Shown piece by piece: positions 45,382-54,193 of a DNA stretch of 64,000 nucleotides. The stretch covers positions 3,100,001 through 3,164,000 of the forward strand of contig NZ_JACHZG010000001.1 of assembly GCF_014193425.1 (NCBI RefSeq), written 5' to 3'. Made by a program: the position numbers and the translations under genes. The notes under the pieces were generated by a model. The model saw nothing but the letters and a program-made list of their open reading frames with translations, was not told the origin of the DNA and did no database searches. Position 1 is the first letter of the stretch. Each line of letters opens with the position of its first letter. The DNA comes from Microlunatus antarcticus (lineage in GTDB: Bacteria > Actinomycetota > Actinomycetes > Propionibacteriales > Propionibacteriaceae).

Positions 45382-45407
45382 AGGTCTCGCGCGGCCATCG
45401 TGGAGGC

Positions 45408-45752
45408 ATGCCACCACACGGACCCGACGGCGCTGCTCTGACCGACGCCGCCGCCCAGCACGCCCAGTGGGCCGCCCACGGCGGACCCAACCCCATCTTC
45501 GGAGGTCTCATGTTCCTGCTCTTCCTGCTGCTGGTCGCCGGCACGCTCGTCTACCTGCGCCGCACCGGCCAGCTCGGTGCGCTCCCCTGGGCCCGCCGGC
45601 CCACCAGCCCGGAGCACGAGGCGCGCGAGATCCTCGCCACCCGCTTCGCCACCGGCGACCTCTCCAGCGACGAGTTCCTGGAGCGCGCCAGCGTCCTGAA
45701 CTGGACGCCGGGCGTCGAGCCGCTCCCGGTGCCGCGCGGACGCAAGCGCTGA
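45408..45752 (+). CDS. Small SHOCT-domain membrane protein
   Basis: A 114-residue protein: polar N-terminus, one membrane helix (IFGGLMFLLFLLLVAGTLVY, about 29-48), then a C-terminal SHOCT domain, AREILATRFATGDLSSDEFL (about 73-92). SHOCT domains are short oligomerization modules. ATG 45408 follows GGAGG. The divergent kinase/regulator genes suggest it is the target or an accessory of the two-component system. Confidence 0.82.
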   Translation: MPPHGPDGAALTDAAAQHAQWAAHGGPNPIFGGLMFLLFLLLVAGTLVYLRRTGQLGALPWARRPTSPEHEAREILATRFATGDLSSDEFLERASVLNWTPGVEPLPVPRGRKR

Positions 45753-45775
45753 CGGGCCCTGGGCGTCCGCGCCAC

Positions 45776-45781
45776 TAGAGT
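45776..45781 (+). promoter_or_regulatory. -10 box (TAGAGT) of LacI-family gene, leaderless
   Basis: TAGAGT ends 6 nt before GTG 45788. Confidence 0.4.
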
Positions 45782-45787
45782 GCGCCC

Positions 45788-46828
45788 GTGCCGCGGGTGA
45801 CGCTCAAGACGGTGGCGGCCGCGGTCGGGGTCTCCCCGGCCACGGTCTCCAACGCCTACAACCGTCCCGACCAGCTGTCCGCCGAGCTGCGGGAACGGAT
45901 CCTCGCGGTCGCGGCCGAGCTCGGGTTCACCGGGCCGGACGCGGCCGGGCGGGCGCTGCGGACGGGACGTTCCGGCGCGGTGGGCGTGCTGCTGACCGGC
46001 TACCTCTCGTACGCGTTCTCCGACCCGTACGCGGTCGGCCTGCTCGCCGGGCTGGCCTCGGCGGTGGAGGGCACGACCACCTCGATCGTGCTGCTGCCGC
46101 TGCACTACGACGCCGACGGCGTCCCCGACCTGTCGGTCGTCCGGCAGGCCAGCATCGACGCCCTCGCGCTGCTGTCGGTCCCGGCGACGCACCCGGTCGC
46201 CGACCTCGCCCGGGCTCGCGGGATCAGCCTGGTCACGACCGACCCGCTCGACGACCCCGGCGCCAGCTGGGTGGCGATCGACGACCGGCGTACGGGGACC
46301 CTGGTCGGCGAGCACCTCGCGGGCCTCGGGCACACCGACGTCGTCGTGGTCGCGCCCGTCGACGACGCGCCGCCGGGGTCGGAGGTGCGGTTGGTCGAGC
46401 CGCCGCGTCTGGACTTCGCCGACTACGCCGCCCGCCTGTCGGGGCTGTCGGACGCCCTCGACGGCCGAATCACGCTCGTCACCGCGGGGCAGAACGACTT
46501 CGGCTCGGGCGAGCGCGTCGCGGCATGGCTCCTCGCCCGCGGTCCCCTGCCTACGGCCGTCGTCGGCCTCAGCGACGTGCTCGCCCTCGGCGTGCTGGAG
46601 GGCCTCAACGCGGCCGACGTGGACGTCCCGGGGACGGTCTCGGTCTGCGGCTTCGACGACATCCCGGCGGCCGCGCCGCGCGGCCTGACCACCGTCCGGC
46701 AGCCGATCGTCGAGCGCGGCCGCGAGATCGGCCGGATGCTCCTCGACCCCGACGAGGCACCGCGCCAGGTCCTGATGCCCGTCGAGCTCGTCGTCCGGCG
46801 CAGCACAGGTCCGACCCGCACCGTCTGA
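45788..46828 (+). CDS. LacI-family transcription regulator
   Basis: A 346-residue regulator. HTH VTLKTVAAAVGVSPATVSNA (about 4-23) and hinge helix (GFTGPDAAGRALRTGRSG), then a periplasmic-binding-protein-like effector domain (CGFDDIPAAAPRGLTTVRQP, about 280). LacI proteins bind palindromes with central CG and release with sugars. Good targets: the ABC importer operon 1 kb downstream, and the oxidoreductase at 52924, which has TCTAAACGATTAGA in its promoter. Confidence 0.92.
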   Translation: MPRVTLKTVAAAVGVSPATVSNAYNRPDQLSAELRERILAVAAELGFTGPDAAGRALRTGRSGAVGVLLTGYLSYAFSDPYAVGLLAGLASAVEGTTTSIVLLPLHYDADGVPDLSVVRQASIDALALLSVPATHPVADLARARGISLVTTDPLDDPGASWVAIDDRRTGTLVGEHLAGLGHTDVVVVAPVDDAPPGSEVRLVEPPRLDFADYAARLSGLSDALDGRITLVTAGQNDFGSGERVAAWLLARGPLPTAVVGLSDVLALGVLEGLNAADVDVPGTVSVCGFDDIPAAAPRGLTTVRQPIVERGREIGRMLLDPDEAPRQVLMPVELVVRRSTGPTRTV

Positions 46829-46883
46829 CCCCTCGCCCACCTCCTGGTCGGCCCTGCTCCGGCCGTTCAGCCGTCGCGTCGGT

Positions 46884-47576
46884 TCAGCCGGCAGGCGGAG
46901 GCTGCAGCCGTCGGAGCCATCGCTCCGTCTCCGCCACGTGGGCGCAGGCCGCGGTCTCGGCGGCTCCGGGGTCCCGGGCGGCGATGGCGTCGGCGATGGC
47001 CCGGTGGCCCTCGTCGCTGACCCGCTTGATCGTCGGGCCGCTGGGCGAGGTGAAGATCTGGTAGCTCCGGCTCCGGCTGCGGAACACCTCGAGGAGCGCG
47101 GCCAGGGTCGGGTTGCCACCGGCCTCGGCGCACATCGAGTGGAACCGGTGGTCGAGCTCGGCCGTCAGGTCGGGATCGTCGGTGGCCTCGATGCGGGTCA
47201 GCAGGTCGTCCAGCTCCGGCACCAGGGAGTCCGGCCGTCGCGCTGCGGCCCCGGCGGCCGCGTGACCCTCGAGGACCCGTCGCAGCTCGTAGATCTCGAG
47301 CAACCCCTCCAGGGGCAGCAGCCCGACGGTGAGGGTCAGGCTGCCGACGATGTCGGCCGCCCGCAGCCGGGACACGTAGGTGCCCGAACCCTGGCGCGTC
47401 TCGACCACGCCCAGGGCGGCCAGCATCCGGACGGCCTCGCGCAGCGAGCTCCGCGACACGCCGAGCTCCGCGCAGAGGTGGGCCTCGATCGGGAAGCGCT
47501 GCCCGGCGCCCAGCCGCCCGGTCGAGATCATGGCGCGCAGCCCCTCGAAGGCGACCTCGACTGCCGACACGTCCAC
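46884..47576 (-). CDS. FadR-type GntR transcription regulator
   Basis: A 230-residue regulator. Winged helix with GAGQRFPIEAHLCAELGVSR (about 23-42) then SSLREAVRMLAALGVVE and GSGTYVSR; a C-terminal FCD effector domain (AELDHRFHSMCAEAGGNP, with metal-binding Asp/His pattern). GTG 47576; GTG 47570 has better ribosome-site spacing (GGAGGG). Divergent from the PLP-enzyme/ABC operon. TTGTCTGACGA (47640-47650) between them resembles the FadR-type GT-N3-AC operator. Confidence 0.9.
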   Translation of the reverse strand: MDVSAVEVAFEGLRAMISTGRLGAGQRFPIEAHLCAELGVSRSSLREAVRMLAALGVVETRQGSGTYVSRLRAADIVGSLTLTVGLLPLEGLLEIYELRRVLEGHAAAGAAARRPDSLVPELDDLLTRIEATDDPDLTAELDHRFHSMCAEAGGNPTLAALLEVFRSRSRSYQIFTSPSGPTIKRVSDEGHRAIADAIAARDPGAAETAACAHVAETERWLRRLQPPPAG

Positions 47577-47639
47577 CCCCTCCGCGAGGAGGCTCGCGTG
47601 CGCTCCAGTGTTCCAGCACCATCAACGACGCCGGGAGCC

Positions 47640-47650
47640 TTGTCTGACGA
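47640..47650. promoter_or_regulatory. Candidate GntR/FadR operator
   Basis: TTGTCTGACGA fits T-GT-N(0-3)-AC-A type sites bound by FadR-family regulators. It lies between the GntR gene and the PLP-enzyme/ABC operon. One weak site only. Confidence 0.25.
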
Positions 47651-47732
47651 ATTGACCTGATCGTCACACGAACAGGCTTTACAGGGGGCGATTCATCGGA
47701 CGAGCATGAGGGCCACCTCCAGGAAGGAACCC

Positions 47733-48998
47733 ATGTCCGTCACGCTCGACCTGAAGACGCCCGTGCCGCTCGCGCTGGCGGACGGCTCTCCCGCGGCGTC
47801 GGCCTGGGTGCTGGACCCCTCGCTCCGACACCTGAACCACGGGTCCTTCGGGGCGGTCCCGCGGGTGGCCCTCGACCGCCAGCGCGAGGCCCAGGCCGAG
47901 ATGGAGCGCGCTCCGGTGGCCTGGTTCCCCGGCCTGCCCCTTCGCGTCGCCGGGGCCCGCGCCCGGATCGCCCCCTGGCTGAGGGTCGACCCCCAGCGGC
48001 TGGCCCTGGTGCCGAACGCGAGCGGCGGAGCCAGCGTCGTCTTCAACAGCGTCACGCTCTCCCCGGGCGCCGAGATCCTGGTGACCGACCACGGCTACGG
48101 CGCGGTGACCATGGGCGCCGCGAGACTGGCCCAGAGGGCCGGAGGTTCGCTCCGCACGGCCGAGGTGCCCCTGGCCGCCGAGGCCGACGAGGCGGCGGCC
48201 GCCGTCCTCGCCGCGGTCACCGACCGGACCGAGCTGATCGTGATCGACCACATCACCTCGCCGACGGCCCGCCGGATGCCGGTCGCGGCGATCTGCGCCG
48301 CCGCGCGCGAGCGGGGCATCACCACGCTGGTCGACGGGGCGCACGCGCCGCTGCTGCTCGAGGACCCGGTCGCGGAGGCCGACGCGGACTTCTGGGTGGG
48401 CAACCTCCACAAGTTCGGCACGGCCCCCCGCGGCAGCGCCGTCCTGGTCGCCCGACCGGGGCCCGCGGACCTCGCGTACCCGCTGATCGACTCGTGGGGC
48501 GGGGACCTGGACTTCCCGGAACGCTTCGACCACCAGGGGACGCTCGACCTGACCAGCTGGCTCGCGGCCCCGGTGGCGCTGGACTTCGTCGAGGAGGCGT
48601 TCGGCTGGGACCGGGTCCGGCGCTACACCACCGAGCTGGCGGACTGGGCGCAGGAGCTGCTGACCGCGGCGATGACCGAGGCCTTCGGCGTCGACTGCCG
48701 GGCCCGGGTCGGGATGCCGGTCGGTCCGATCCGGCTGGTGGGTCTCCCGGACGGTCTGGTCGCCGGGCAGCTCGGGGGCAACGCGCTGCGCGACCGGATG
48801 CTCGCCGAGGCGGGCATGGAGACCGCCTTCACCTCTTTCGACGGTCGCGGCTACCTGCGGTTGTCGGCGCACGCCTACAACACCCCCGCGGACTACCTCG
48901 ACCTCGTCGAACGAGGCATCCCGCTGCTCCAGCGCTGGGCCGGCGAAGCCAGCCCCGAACCTCCGACCGTCAACCCCGAAGAAAGAAGAGAGCAGTGA
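47733..48998 (+). CDS. Class V aminotransferase (isopenicillin-N-epimerase-like PLP enzyme)
   Basis: A PLP-dependent enzyme of 421 residues. LRHLNHGSFGAVPRVALDRQ (about 32-51) is the group's N-terminal signature; TLVDGAHAPLL supplies the PLP-binding Asp/His; the Schiff-base Lys is in VGNLHKFGTAPRGS (about 227). Relatives include isopenicillin N epimerase, cysteine desulfurase-like enzymes and EgtE. ATG 47733 follows AGGAAGG (47721-47727); an in-frame ATG at 47706 is less likely. Its stop overlaps the substrate-binding protein start (GTGA), so enzyme and transporter are co-translated. Racemase, lyase or transaminase activity is undecided. Confidence 0.88.
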   Translation: MSVTLDLKTPVPLALADGSPAASAWVLDPSLRHLNHGSFGAVPRVALDRQREAQAEMERAPVAWFPGLPLRVAGARARIAPWLRVDPQRLALVPNASGGASVVFNSVTLSPGAEILVTDHGYGAVTMGAARLAQRAGGSLRTAEVPLAAEADEAAAAVLAAVTDRTELIVIDHITSPTARRMPVAAICAAARERGITTLVDGAHAPLLLEDPVAEADADFWVGNLHKFGTAPRGSAVLVARPGPADLAYPLIDSWGGDLDFPERFDHQGTLDLTSWLAAPVALDFVEEAFGWDRVRRYTTELADWAQELLTAAMTEAFGVDCRARVGMPVGPIRLVGLPDGLVAGQLGGNALRDRMLAEAGMETAFTSFDGRGYLRLSAHAYNTPADYLDLVERGIPLLQRWAGEASPEPPTVNPEERREQ

Positions 48999-50305
48999 AG
49001 CGTAGACAGTTCGTCCTTGGCGCAGCGTCCCTGGCCGGAGCGGCCGTCGTCGGGCTGCCCGGCTGCTCGAGCGCGGGCTCGGGCTCCTCGGGAGGCAGCG
49101 GGTCCGTCACGCTGCAGATGGTCGAGAGCCTGACCAACCCCGCCCGCTCCGAGGTGCTGAAGAAGCTGCTCGGCGAGTTCGAGGCGGCGAACCCCGGGAT
49201 CAAGGTGCAGCTGATCTCGCCCCCCACCGAGCAGGCCGACCAGAAGATCCAGCAGATGCTGCAGTCCGGCAGCGGTGCCGACGTGCTCGAGGTGCGCGAC
49301 CTGACCGTCGGACCGTTCAGCAACAACGGCTGGCTCTACGACATGAGCGGAGACGTCGCGAAGTGGGCCGGCTTCGCCGACCTCACCGAGCAGGCTCAGA
49401 AGTACTCGAAGCAGAACGACGGCAAGACCTACTTCATCCCCTACGGCTTCTACGGGCTCAGCCTCTTCTACCGCACGGACCTGATCAAGGAGGCGGGCTT
49501 CAGCGCGCCGCCGAAGAGCTGGGACGAGCTGCTGACCCAGGCCGCCGCGATCCAGGACCCGACCAAGAACCGGTACGGCTACGCGTTCCGGGGTGGCAAG
49601 AACGGGAGCGGCAACGTGGTCGCGGCCATCGAGGCGTACGTCGGCGACACCATCGACCGGGAGAACGCCTTCAAGATCAAGGGCGGCCAGTCGATCTTCG
49701 CGGCACCCGAGGCGCAGGCCGCCGTGGACGCGTACTTCGACCTGTTCCGCAAGGCGTCCCCGCCCTCGTCGGTGGCCTGGGGCTACCCGGAGATGGTGGA
49801 GGGGTTCAACAACGGTTCGACGGCCTTCCTGCTGCAGGATCCCGAGGTGATCGCGACGGTCTCGGCGTCGAAGGTGCTCAAGGCCGACCAGTGGAACACC
49901 GCTCCCCTGCTGACCGGCCCCTCGGGCAAGGCGGCGCAGCCGGTGGCGACGTCGGGCTGGGGCATCGCGGAGTCCAGCAAGAACAAGGAGGCCGCGGTCA
50001 AGCTCGTGGAGTTCCTGTCGGGCGAGGCCTCGACGGTGTTCGCCAAGGAGAACAGCCTGGTGCCCATCCAGAAGAAGGCCGGCGACGACGAGTTCTACAA
50101 GACCGGGCCGTGGGCGTCGTACGTGACCATGACCAAGGCTCCGGACACCTACCTGACCGTGGTCCAGCCGCGGGGCGTGACCTGGTGGACCGAGTGGTCG
50201 ACCAAGGCCGACAACGAGGTGCAGCAGGTCCTGATCAACAAGCTCTCCACGGCCGACCTGCTCAAGAGCTGGGACGCCTACTGGCTCAAGAAGTGGCAGG
50301 GCTGA
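48995..50305 (+). CDS. ABC importer solute-binding lipoprotein (sugar type)
   Basis: A 436-residue extracytoplasmic solute-binding protein of the CUT1/family 1 type. Twin-Arg start VKRRQF, hydrophobic core and lipobox LPGC (Cys about 24), so export may be by Tat. The mature part has TLQMVESLTNPARSEVLKKL and GYPEMVEGFNNGSTAFLLQD, common in sugar binders. The ligand is unknown. GTG 48995 is translationally coupled to the upstream PLP enzyme. Confidence 0.92.
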   Translation: MKRRQFVLGAASLAGAAVVGLPGCSSAGSGSSGGSGSVTLQMVESLTNPARSEVLKKLLGEFEAANPGIKVQLISPPTEQADQKIQQMLQSGSGADVLEVRDLTVGPFSNNGWLYDMSGDVAKWAGFADLTEQAQKYSKQNDGKTYFIPYGFYGLSLFYRTDLIKEAGFSAPPKSWDELLTQAAAIQDPTKNRYGYAFRGGKNGSGNVVAAIEAYVGDTIDRENAFKIKGGQSIFAAPEAQAAVDAYFDLFRKASPPSSVAWGYPEMVEGFNNGSTAFLLQDPEVIATVSASKVLKADQWNTAPLLTGPSGKAAQPVATSGWGIAESSKNKEAAVKLVEFLSGEASTVFAKENSLVPIQKKAGDDEFYKTGPWASYVTMTKAPDTYLTVVQPRGVTWWTEWSTKADNEVQQVLINKLSTADLLKSWDAYWLKKWQG

Positions 50306-50312
50306 CCTGATC

Positions 50313-51272
50313 ATGGCCGTCACCGACCAGGCCAGCCGACCGAGCCAGCGGCCGGCGGCCGAGCGCTCCTCGCCGGCACCACCGCGACGCAAGCGCCAGT
50401 TGACGATCCGCCGGGGGCTCGGCGTGCTGGCCTTCCTGGCTCCGGCCCTGGTCTTCGTCGTGATCTTCACCTATTACCCGCTGGTCCGGGGCAGCGAGAT
50501 GGCCTTCAAGCAGTGGAACCTCTACGACCTGCGCAACACGCCGTTCGTCGGGCTGGCCAACTTCAAGACCCTGCTGGCCAACCCGACCTTCTACACGGTG
50601 CTCCTGCACTCGGTCGTCTGGGTGGTGGGCTCGATCGTGCCGCAGCTGCTGATCGGCTTCGGTCTCGCGCTCCTGCTGCGTCGCCACTTCCGGTTCCGGG
50701 GGATCTACCAGGCGCTGGTGTTCTTCCCGTGGGCGGTGTCGGGCTTCCTGATCGGGATCCTGTTCCGCTGGATGTTCAACGGCGAGTTCGGGGTGTTCAA
50801 CGACCTGCTCCGCAAGGCCGGGCTGATCGACACCAACATCGCCTGGCTGGCGGACCCGACGTTGGCCATGTTCTCGGTCATCGTGGCCAACGTCTGGTAC
50901 GGCGTGACCTTCTTCACGATCATGATCTTGGCCGCCCTGCAGTCCGTCCCCGACGAGACCCTCGAGGCGGCTGCCCTGGACGGGGCGAACAAGGTGCAGA
51001 CGTTGTTCCACATCATGATCCCGTTCATCCGGACGACGCTGCTGCTGACGGTGCTGCTGCGCGTGATCTGGGTGTTCAACTTCCCGGAGATCATCTACGG
51101 GATGACCGGCGGCGGACCGGCCGAGCAGACCCACATCGTGACGAGCTGGATGATCAACTTCACCCAGGCCGGTGACTACGGGCTGGCGTCCGCTCTCGGT
51201 CTGATCGTGGTCGCGGTGCTCGTCCTGTTCACCACGTTCTACCTGCTGGCGCTGCGGGATCGAGACGCCTGA
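50313..51272 (+). CDS. ABC importer permease, MalF-type
   Basis: A 319-residue inner-membrane permease with six helices. The EAA loop that contacts the ATPase is LEAAALDGANKVQTLFHIMI (about 225-244). N-terminal residues 1-30 are a charged extension. ATG 50313 is 7 bases after the binding-protein stop. It pairs with the permease at 51272. Confidence 0.93.
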   Translation: MAVTDQASRPSQRPAAERSSPAPPRRKRQLTIRRGLGVLAFLAPALVFVVIFTYYPLVRGSEMAFKQWNLYDLRNTPFVGLANFKTLLANPTFYTVLLHSVVWVVGSIVPQLLIGFGLALLLRRHFRFRGIYQALVFFPWAVSGFLIGILFRWMFNGEFGVFNDLLRKAGLIDTNIAWLADPTLAMFSVIVANVWYGVTFFTIMILAALQSVPDETLEAAALDGANKVQTLFHIMIPFIRTTLLLTVLLRVIWVFNFPEIIYGMTGGGPAEQTHIVTSWMINFTQAGDYGLASALGLIVVAVLVLFTTFYLLALRDRDA

Positions 51273-52108
51273 TGATCGACAAGACCACCGTTCCCGGCCG
51301 CGTCGTCCGGGTGGCCCTGCTGGCGCTGTGGATGGTCATCACCCTGTTCCCGCTGTACTGGATCGTGGTGACGTCGTTCAAGGAGCCCGGGGCGATCGCG
51401 GCCTTCCCGCTCCGCTACCTGCCGCACCCGTGGTCGCTGGAGAACTACGCCAGCCTGTTCAGCAAGTCCGACTTCGGGGTCTACCTGAGCAACAGCCTGC
51501 TGGTCTCGCTCTCCGCGGCCGCGGTCGGCACGCTGATCTCGCTGCTGTCGGCGTACGTGCTGGCACGCTTCGAGTTCCGGGGCAAGGGGCCCCTGCTGCT
51601 GGCGTTCCTGGTCACCCAGATGATCCCGGCCTTCATCGCCCTCGGCCCGCTCTACCTGCTGATGGTCAACCTGCAGCTGGTGGACCGCAAGGGCGGGCTG
51701 GTGCTGCTCTACATCGCCATGTGCATCCCGTTCTGCACGATCATGCTGCGCGGCTTCTTCGAGAACGTGCCGGACGCCCTGGAGGAGGCGGCGATGGTCG
51801 ACGGGTGCTCGCGGCTGACCGCGCTGTTCCGGGTGATCGTGCCGGTGATGACGCCCGGGATCATGGCCGCGTTCATCTTCAACTTCGTCAACTGCTGGAA
51901 CGAGCTGTTCCTGTCGGTGACCCTGATGAACTCCGACAGCAACAAGACCATTCCGACGGCGCTCAACGGGTTCATCTCGAGCTTCAACATCGAGTGGGGC
52001 CCGATGGCGGCCGCCAGCGTGCTGACGATCGTGCCCACCATGGTGATGTTCGCGCTGGCCAGCCGCTGGATCGTCCAGGGCCTGACGTCCGGCGCGGTCA
52101 AGGGCTGA
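51272..52108 (+). CDS. ABC importer permease, MalG-type
   Basis: A 278-residue six-helix permease. EAA loop: LEEAAMVDGCSRLTALFRVI (about 170-189). ATG 51272 overlaps the previous stop by one base (TGATG). No ATPase gene follows; CUT1 importers of actinobacteria commonly share a MsiK-like ATPase encoded elsewhere (family knowledge). Confidence 0.93.
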   Translation: MIDKTTVPGRVVRVALLALWMVITLFPLYWIVVTSFKEPGAIAAFPLRYLPHPWSLENYASLFSKSDFGVYLSNSLLVSLSAAAVGTLISLLSAYVLARFEFRGKGPLLLAFLVTQMIPAFIALGPLYLLMVNLQLVDRKGGLVLLYIAMCIPFCTIMLRGFFENVPDALEEAAMVDGCSRLTALFRVIVPVMTPGIMAAFIFNFVNCWNELFLSVTLMNSDSNKTIPTALNGFISSFNIEWGPMAAASVLTIVPTMVMFALASRWIVQGLTSGAVKG

Positions 52109-52120
52109 GGGCGGCCGGTC

Positions 52121-52735
52121 CTAGCCCTCGTCCTCGGGCCACGGCGTCGAGAACGGGACGCGGGCGTCGTGGGTGAGCTCGGCCGTCTTGTTCAGCAGCT
52201 CCTCCGCGGACGTGGCCCGCAGCAGGGTCAGGCGGTCGAGGTCCCCGAGCGGGGCGATGCCGGCGAGCTGCCAGCACCGGTCCATCGGGTCGTCGGCCAG
52301 CTCGACGTCGGGCGACCAGCCCGTCTCCGCGAACTCGGACGCCTCGGCCAGCGTGCGGCGGACGAGCTGCTCGGTCTCCTCGCGCAGCGGCTCGAGGCCG
52401 TCGTCCCAGACGAGGTCGGGCAGCGTCCTGACCTCGGCCCGCGGGTGCGGGGCGTCGTCCAGCCACTCGACGATCTCGAAGCGGCCGGCGCCCTGGGCGG
52501 CGACGCCGACCATGCCGTCCTCCGCCGCGACCTGCAGGATCTCCGCGACCGTTCCCACGCCGAAGCGGTGGTCGCCGCCGCCGACCTCCCAGCCGCGCTC
52601 GATCAGCACGACGCCGAAGCGCGTGTCCTCGGCCGCCACCAGGCCCGAGAGCATCAGCAGGTAGCGCTCCTCGAAGACCCGGAGCTGTAGCGGCATCGCC
52701 GGGAGCAGCACCGACCCGAGCGGGAACATCGCCAT
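52121..52735 (-). CDS. LON peptidase substrate-binding-domain protein
   Basis: A 204-residue cytosolic protein consisting of a Lon N-terminal domain: MAMFPLGSVLLPAMPLQLRV then FEERYLLML at the N-terminus and FGVGTVAEILQV (about 72). It lacks the ATPase and protease parts. Such stand-alone proteins are widespread with unknown role. ATG 52735 is chosen; GTG 52744 is possible. Its stop is 13 bases from the convergent permease stop. Confidence 0.9.
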   Translation of the reverse strand: MAMFPLGSVLLPAMPLQLRVFEERYLLMLSGLVAAEDTRFGVVLIERGWEVGGGDHRFGVGTVAEILQVAAEDGMVGVAAQGAGRFEIVEWLDDAPHPRAEVRTLPDLVWDDGLEPLREETEQLVRRTLAEASEFAETGWSPDVELADDPMDRCWQLAGIAPLGDLDRLTLLRATSAEELLNKTAELTHDARVPFSTPWPEDEG

Positions 52736-52829
52736 CTCAGCCACGCCCCCAGCGTGGCAGGGCGGACCCAACGTTCCCGGTGCGCGGAACTCGACCGCCC
52801 GCGTCGTACCAGCAGCCCCGCCGGCACCA

Positions 52830-52896
52830 GGTTTTTCACGTTCACGTGAAAAACCGGTACCGACCGCACCAGATCTGGTGCGGTCAGCACCGGTTT
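52830..52896. repeat. Cluster of perfect palindromes
   Basis: First hairpin: GGTTTTTCACG (52830-52840), TTCA loop, CGTGAAAAACC (52845-52855). Second: a perfect 24-bp palindrome at 52862-52885, half-site GACCGCACCAGA. Flanking AACCGGT and ACCGGTT can pair around it. It lies downstream of the oxidoreductase gene and upstream of the Lon-N gene, so it could be a terminator plus an operator. Confidence 0.6.
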
Positions 52897-52923
52897 CCCG
52901 TGGTCAGCCAGCCCGCCGGAGGC

Positions 52924-54135
52924 TCAGCCCCAGCCGGGGTCGGCCGGGCCGTCGCCGAAGTCGGGGACGTCGAGGCGCTCGCCGTCCTTGTTCGCCGAGT
53001 CCCAGGCCACGATGCCCGGCAGCGTGAACCGCGCCGCGCGCCAGGCGTTCACCGGGGGCTGCGTCTTCGTGGTGACCGCGCGGACGAAGTCGTCGGCCAG
53101 GAAGTGGTGGCTGCCCTCGTGCCCGTTGGGCGCGCCCTCGAACTCGACCGGGAGGCGGGTGCGGTCGTGCACCTTCGCCATCCCGGACTCGAAGCTGTGC
53201 CGCAGCGCCGGGTCGATGCCCTCGAGCACCGTCGGGTCGGTGACCACGCCCTTGTGCGTGTAGGTCCGGAACAGCTCGCCGATGTCGTCGATCTCGTCGC
53301 GGGTGCTCCAGGAGGCGCCGGTCGAGGTCTGCTCCATGACGCCGTCGGTGCCGTAGAAGCGGAACCGTGACTCGTGGACGCGCGCCGGGTGGCCCACGCG
53401 GCGGAACTCGTTGGTCCGCATCGTGCCGCCGTCGGCGAGCTGGAAGAGCGCGGTCATGTTCGAGAACTCGTTGCCCCACAGCGACACGTCGGCGTCGAAG
53501 ACCCCGTCGCCGCGGTCGTCGGGGATGCCCAGGCAGGACACCGACGTGGCGTGGGTCGGCAGGACGCCGAGGACGCCGCCCACCGCGTGGGTCGGGTAGA
53601 GCATGGGCGGGTACGACGCCGTCGACTTCCAGGCGTCGCCCCCGCTGAACTGGTAGGCGGCGTAGAAGCCGTTGTCCATGTCGTGCACGTAGTCGCCCTC
53701 GGCGTAGAAGACCCGCCCGAACGCGCCCTTCGCCCGCTGGGCCCGGGCCCAGACGACGGCGGGGTTGTAGTAGCTCGTCTCGCCCATCATGTAGATCAGG
53801 CCGGTCTCCTCGACCTTGCGGACGATGGCGGCGATCTCGTCGACGGCCAGCGCCATGGGCACGGCGGAGTAGACGTTCTTGCCGGCGTCCAGCGCCTGCA
53901 GCACGAGCTCGGCGTGGGTCCAGCGCTGCGTGAAGACGGCGACCGTGTCGCACTCGGAGGCCAGCAGCTCCTCGACGCTGCCGAACGAGCCGGCCAGCCC
54001 GTACCGGGTGACGTGCTCCGCCGCACGCTCGGGGACCAGGTCGGTCACGTAGACCGCCTCCACGTCGGGGTGCAGCTGCCAGAGGTGGATGAAGCTGCCG
54101 GCGAACTGTCCCGTGCCGATGACACCGATCTTCAA
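52924..54135 (-). CDS. Gfo/Idh/MocA-family oxidoreductase
   Basis: A 403-residue NAD(P)-dependent oxidoreductase. The Rossmann loop KIGVIGTGQFAGSF is at the N-terminus; the usual EKP motif is replaced by SAVPMALAVDE (about 94); the C-terminal domain contains FYAEGDYVHDMDNGF and ESRFRFYGTDGVMEQ. These enzymes act on sugars, inositols or their derivatives. The start is taken at TTG 54135 next to the Rossmann strand; longer starts would begin upstream of the likely UTR. The promoter holds a LacI-type operator. Confidence 0.88.
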   Translation of the reverse strand: MKIGVIGTGQFAGSFIHLWQLHPDVEAVYVTDLVPERAAEHVTRYGLAGSFGSVEELLASECDTVAVFTQRWTHAELVLQALDAGKNVYSAVPMALAVDEIAAIVRKVEETGLIYMMGETSYYNPAVVWARAQRAKGAFGRVFYAEGDYVHDMDNGFYAAYQFSGGDAWKSTASYPPMLYPTHAVGGVLGVLPTHATSVSCLGIPDDRGDGVFDADVSLWGNEFSNMTALFQLADGGTMRTNEFRRVGHPARVHESRFRFYGTDGVMEQTSTGASWSTRDEIDDIGELFRTYTHKGVVTDPTVLEGIDPALRHSFESGMAKVHDRTRLPVEFEGAPNGHEGSHHFLADDFVRAVTTKTQPPVNAWRAARFTLPGIVAWDSANKDGERLDVPDFGDGPADPGWG

Positions 54136-54193
54136 CGTCGTGCCTGACCTTCCCGAGGAGGTGGTGAGGAGCCGGACGTCGGCTCCGGACCTC

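Noticed and set aside
47706-47733. ATG 47706 as start of the PLP enzyme
   Set aside because: The ATG at 47733 has AGGAAGG at good spacing and begins the family-like sequence; the upstream nine codons look like leader.
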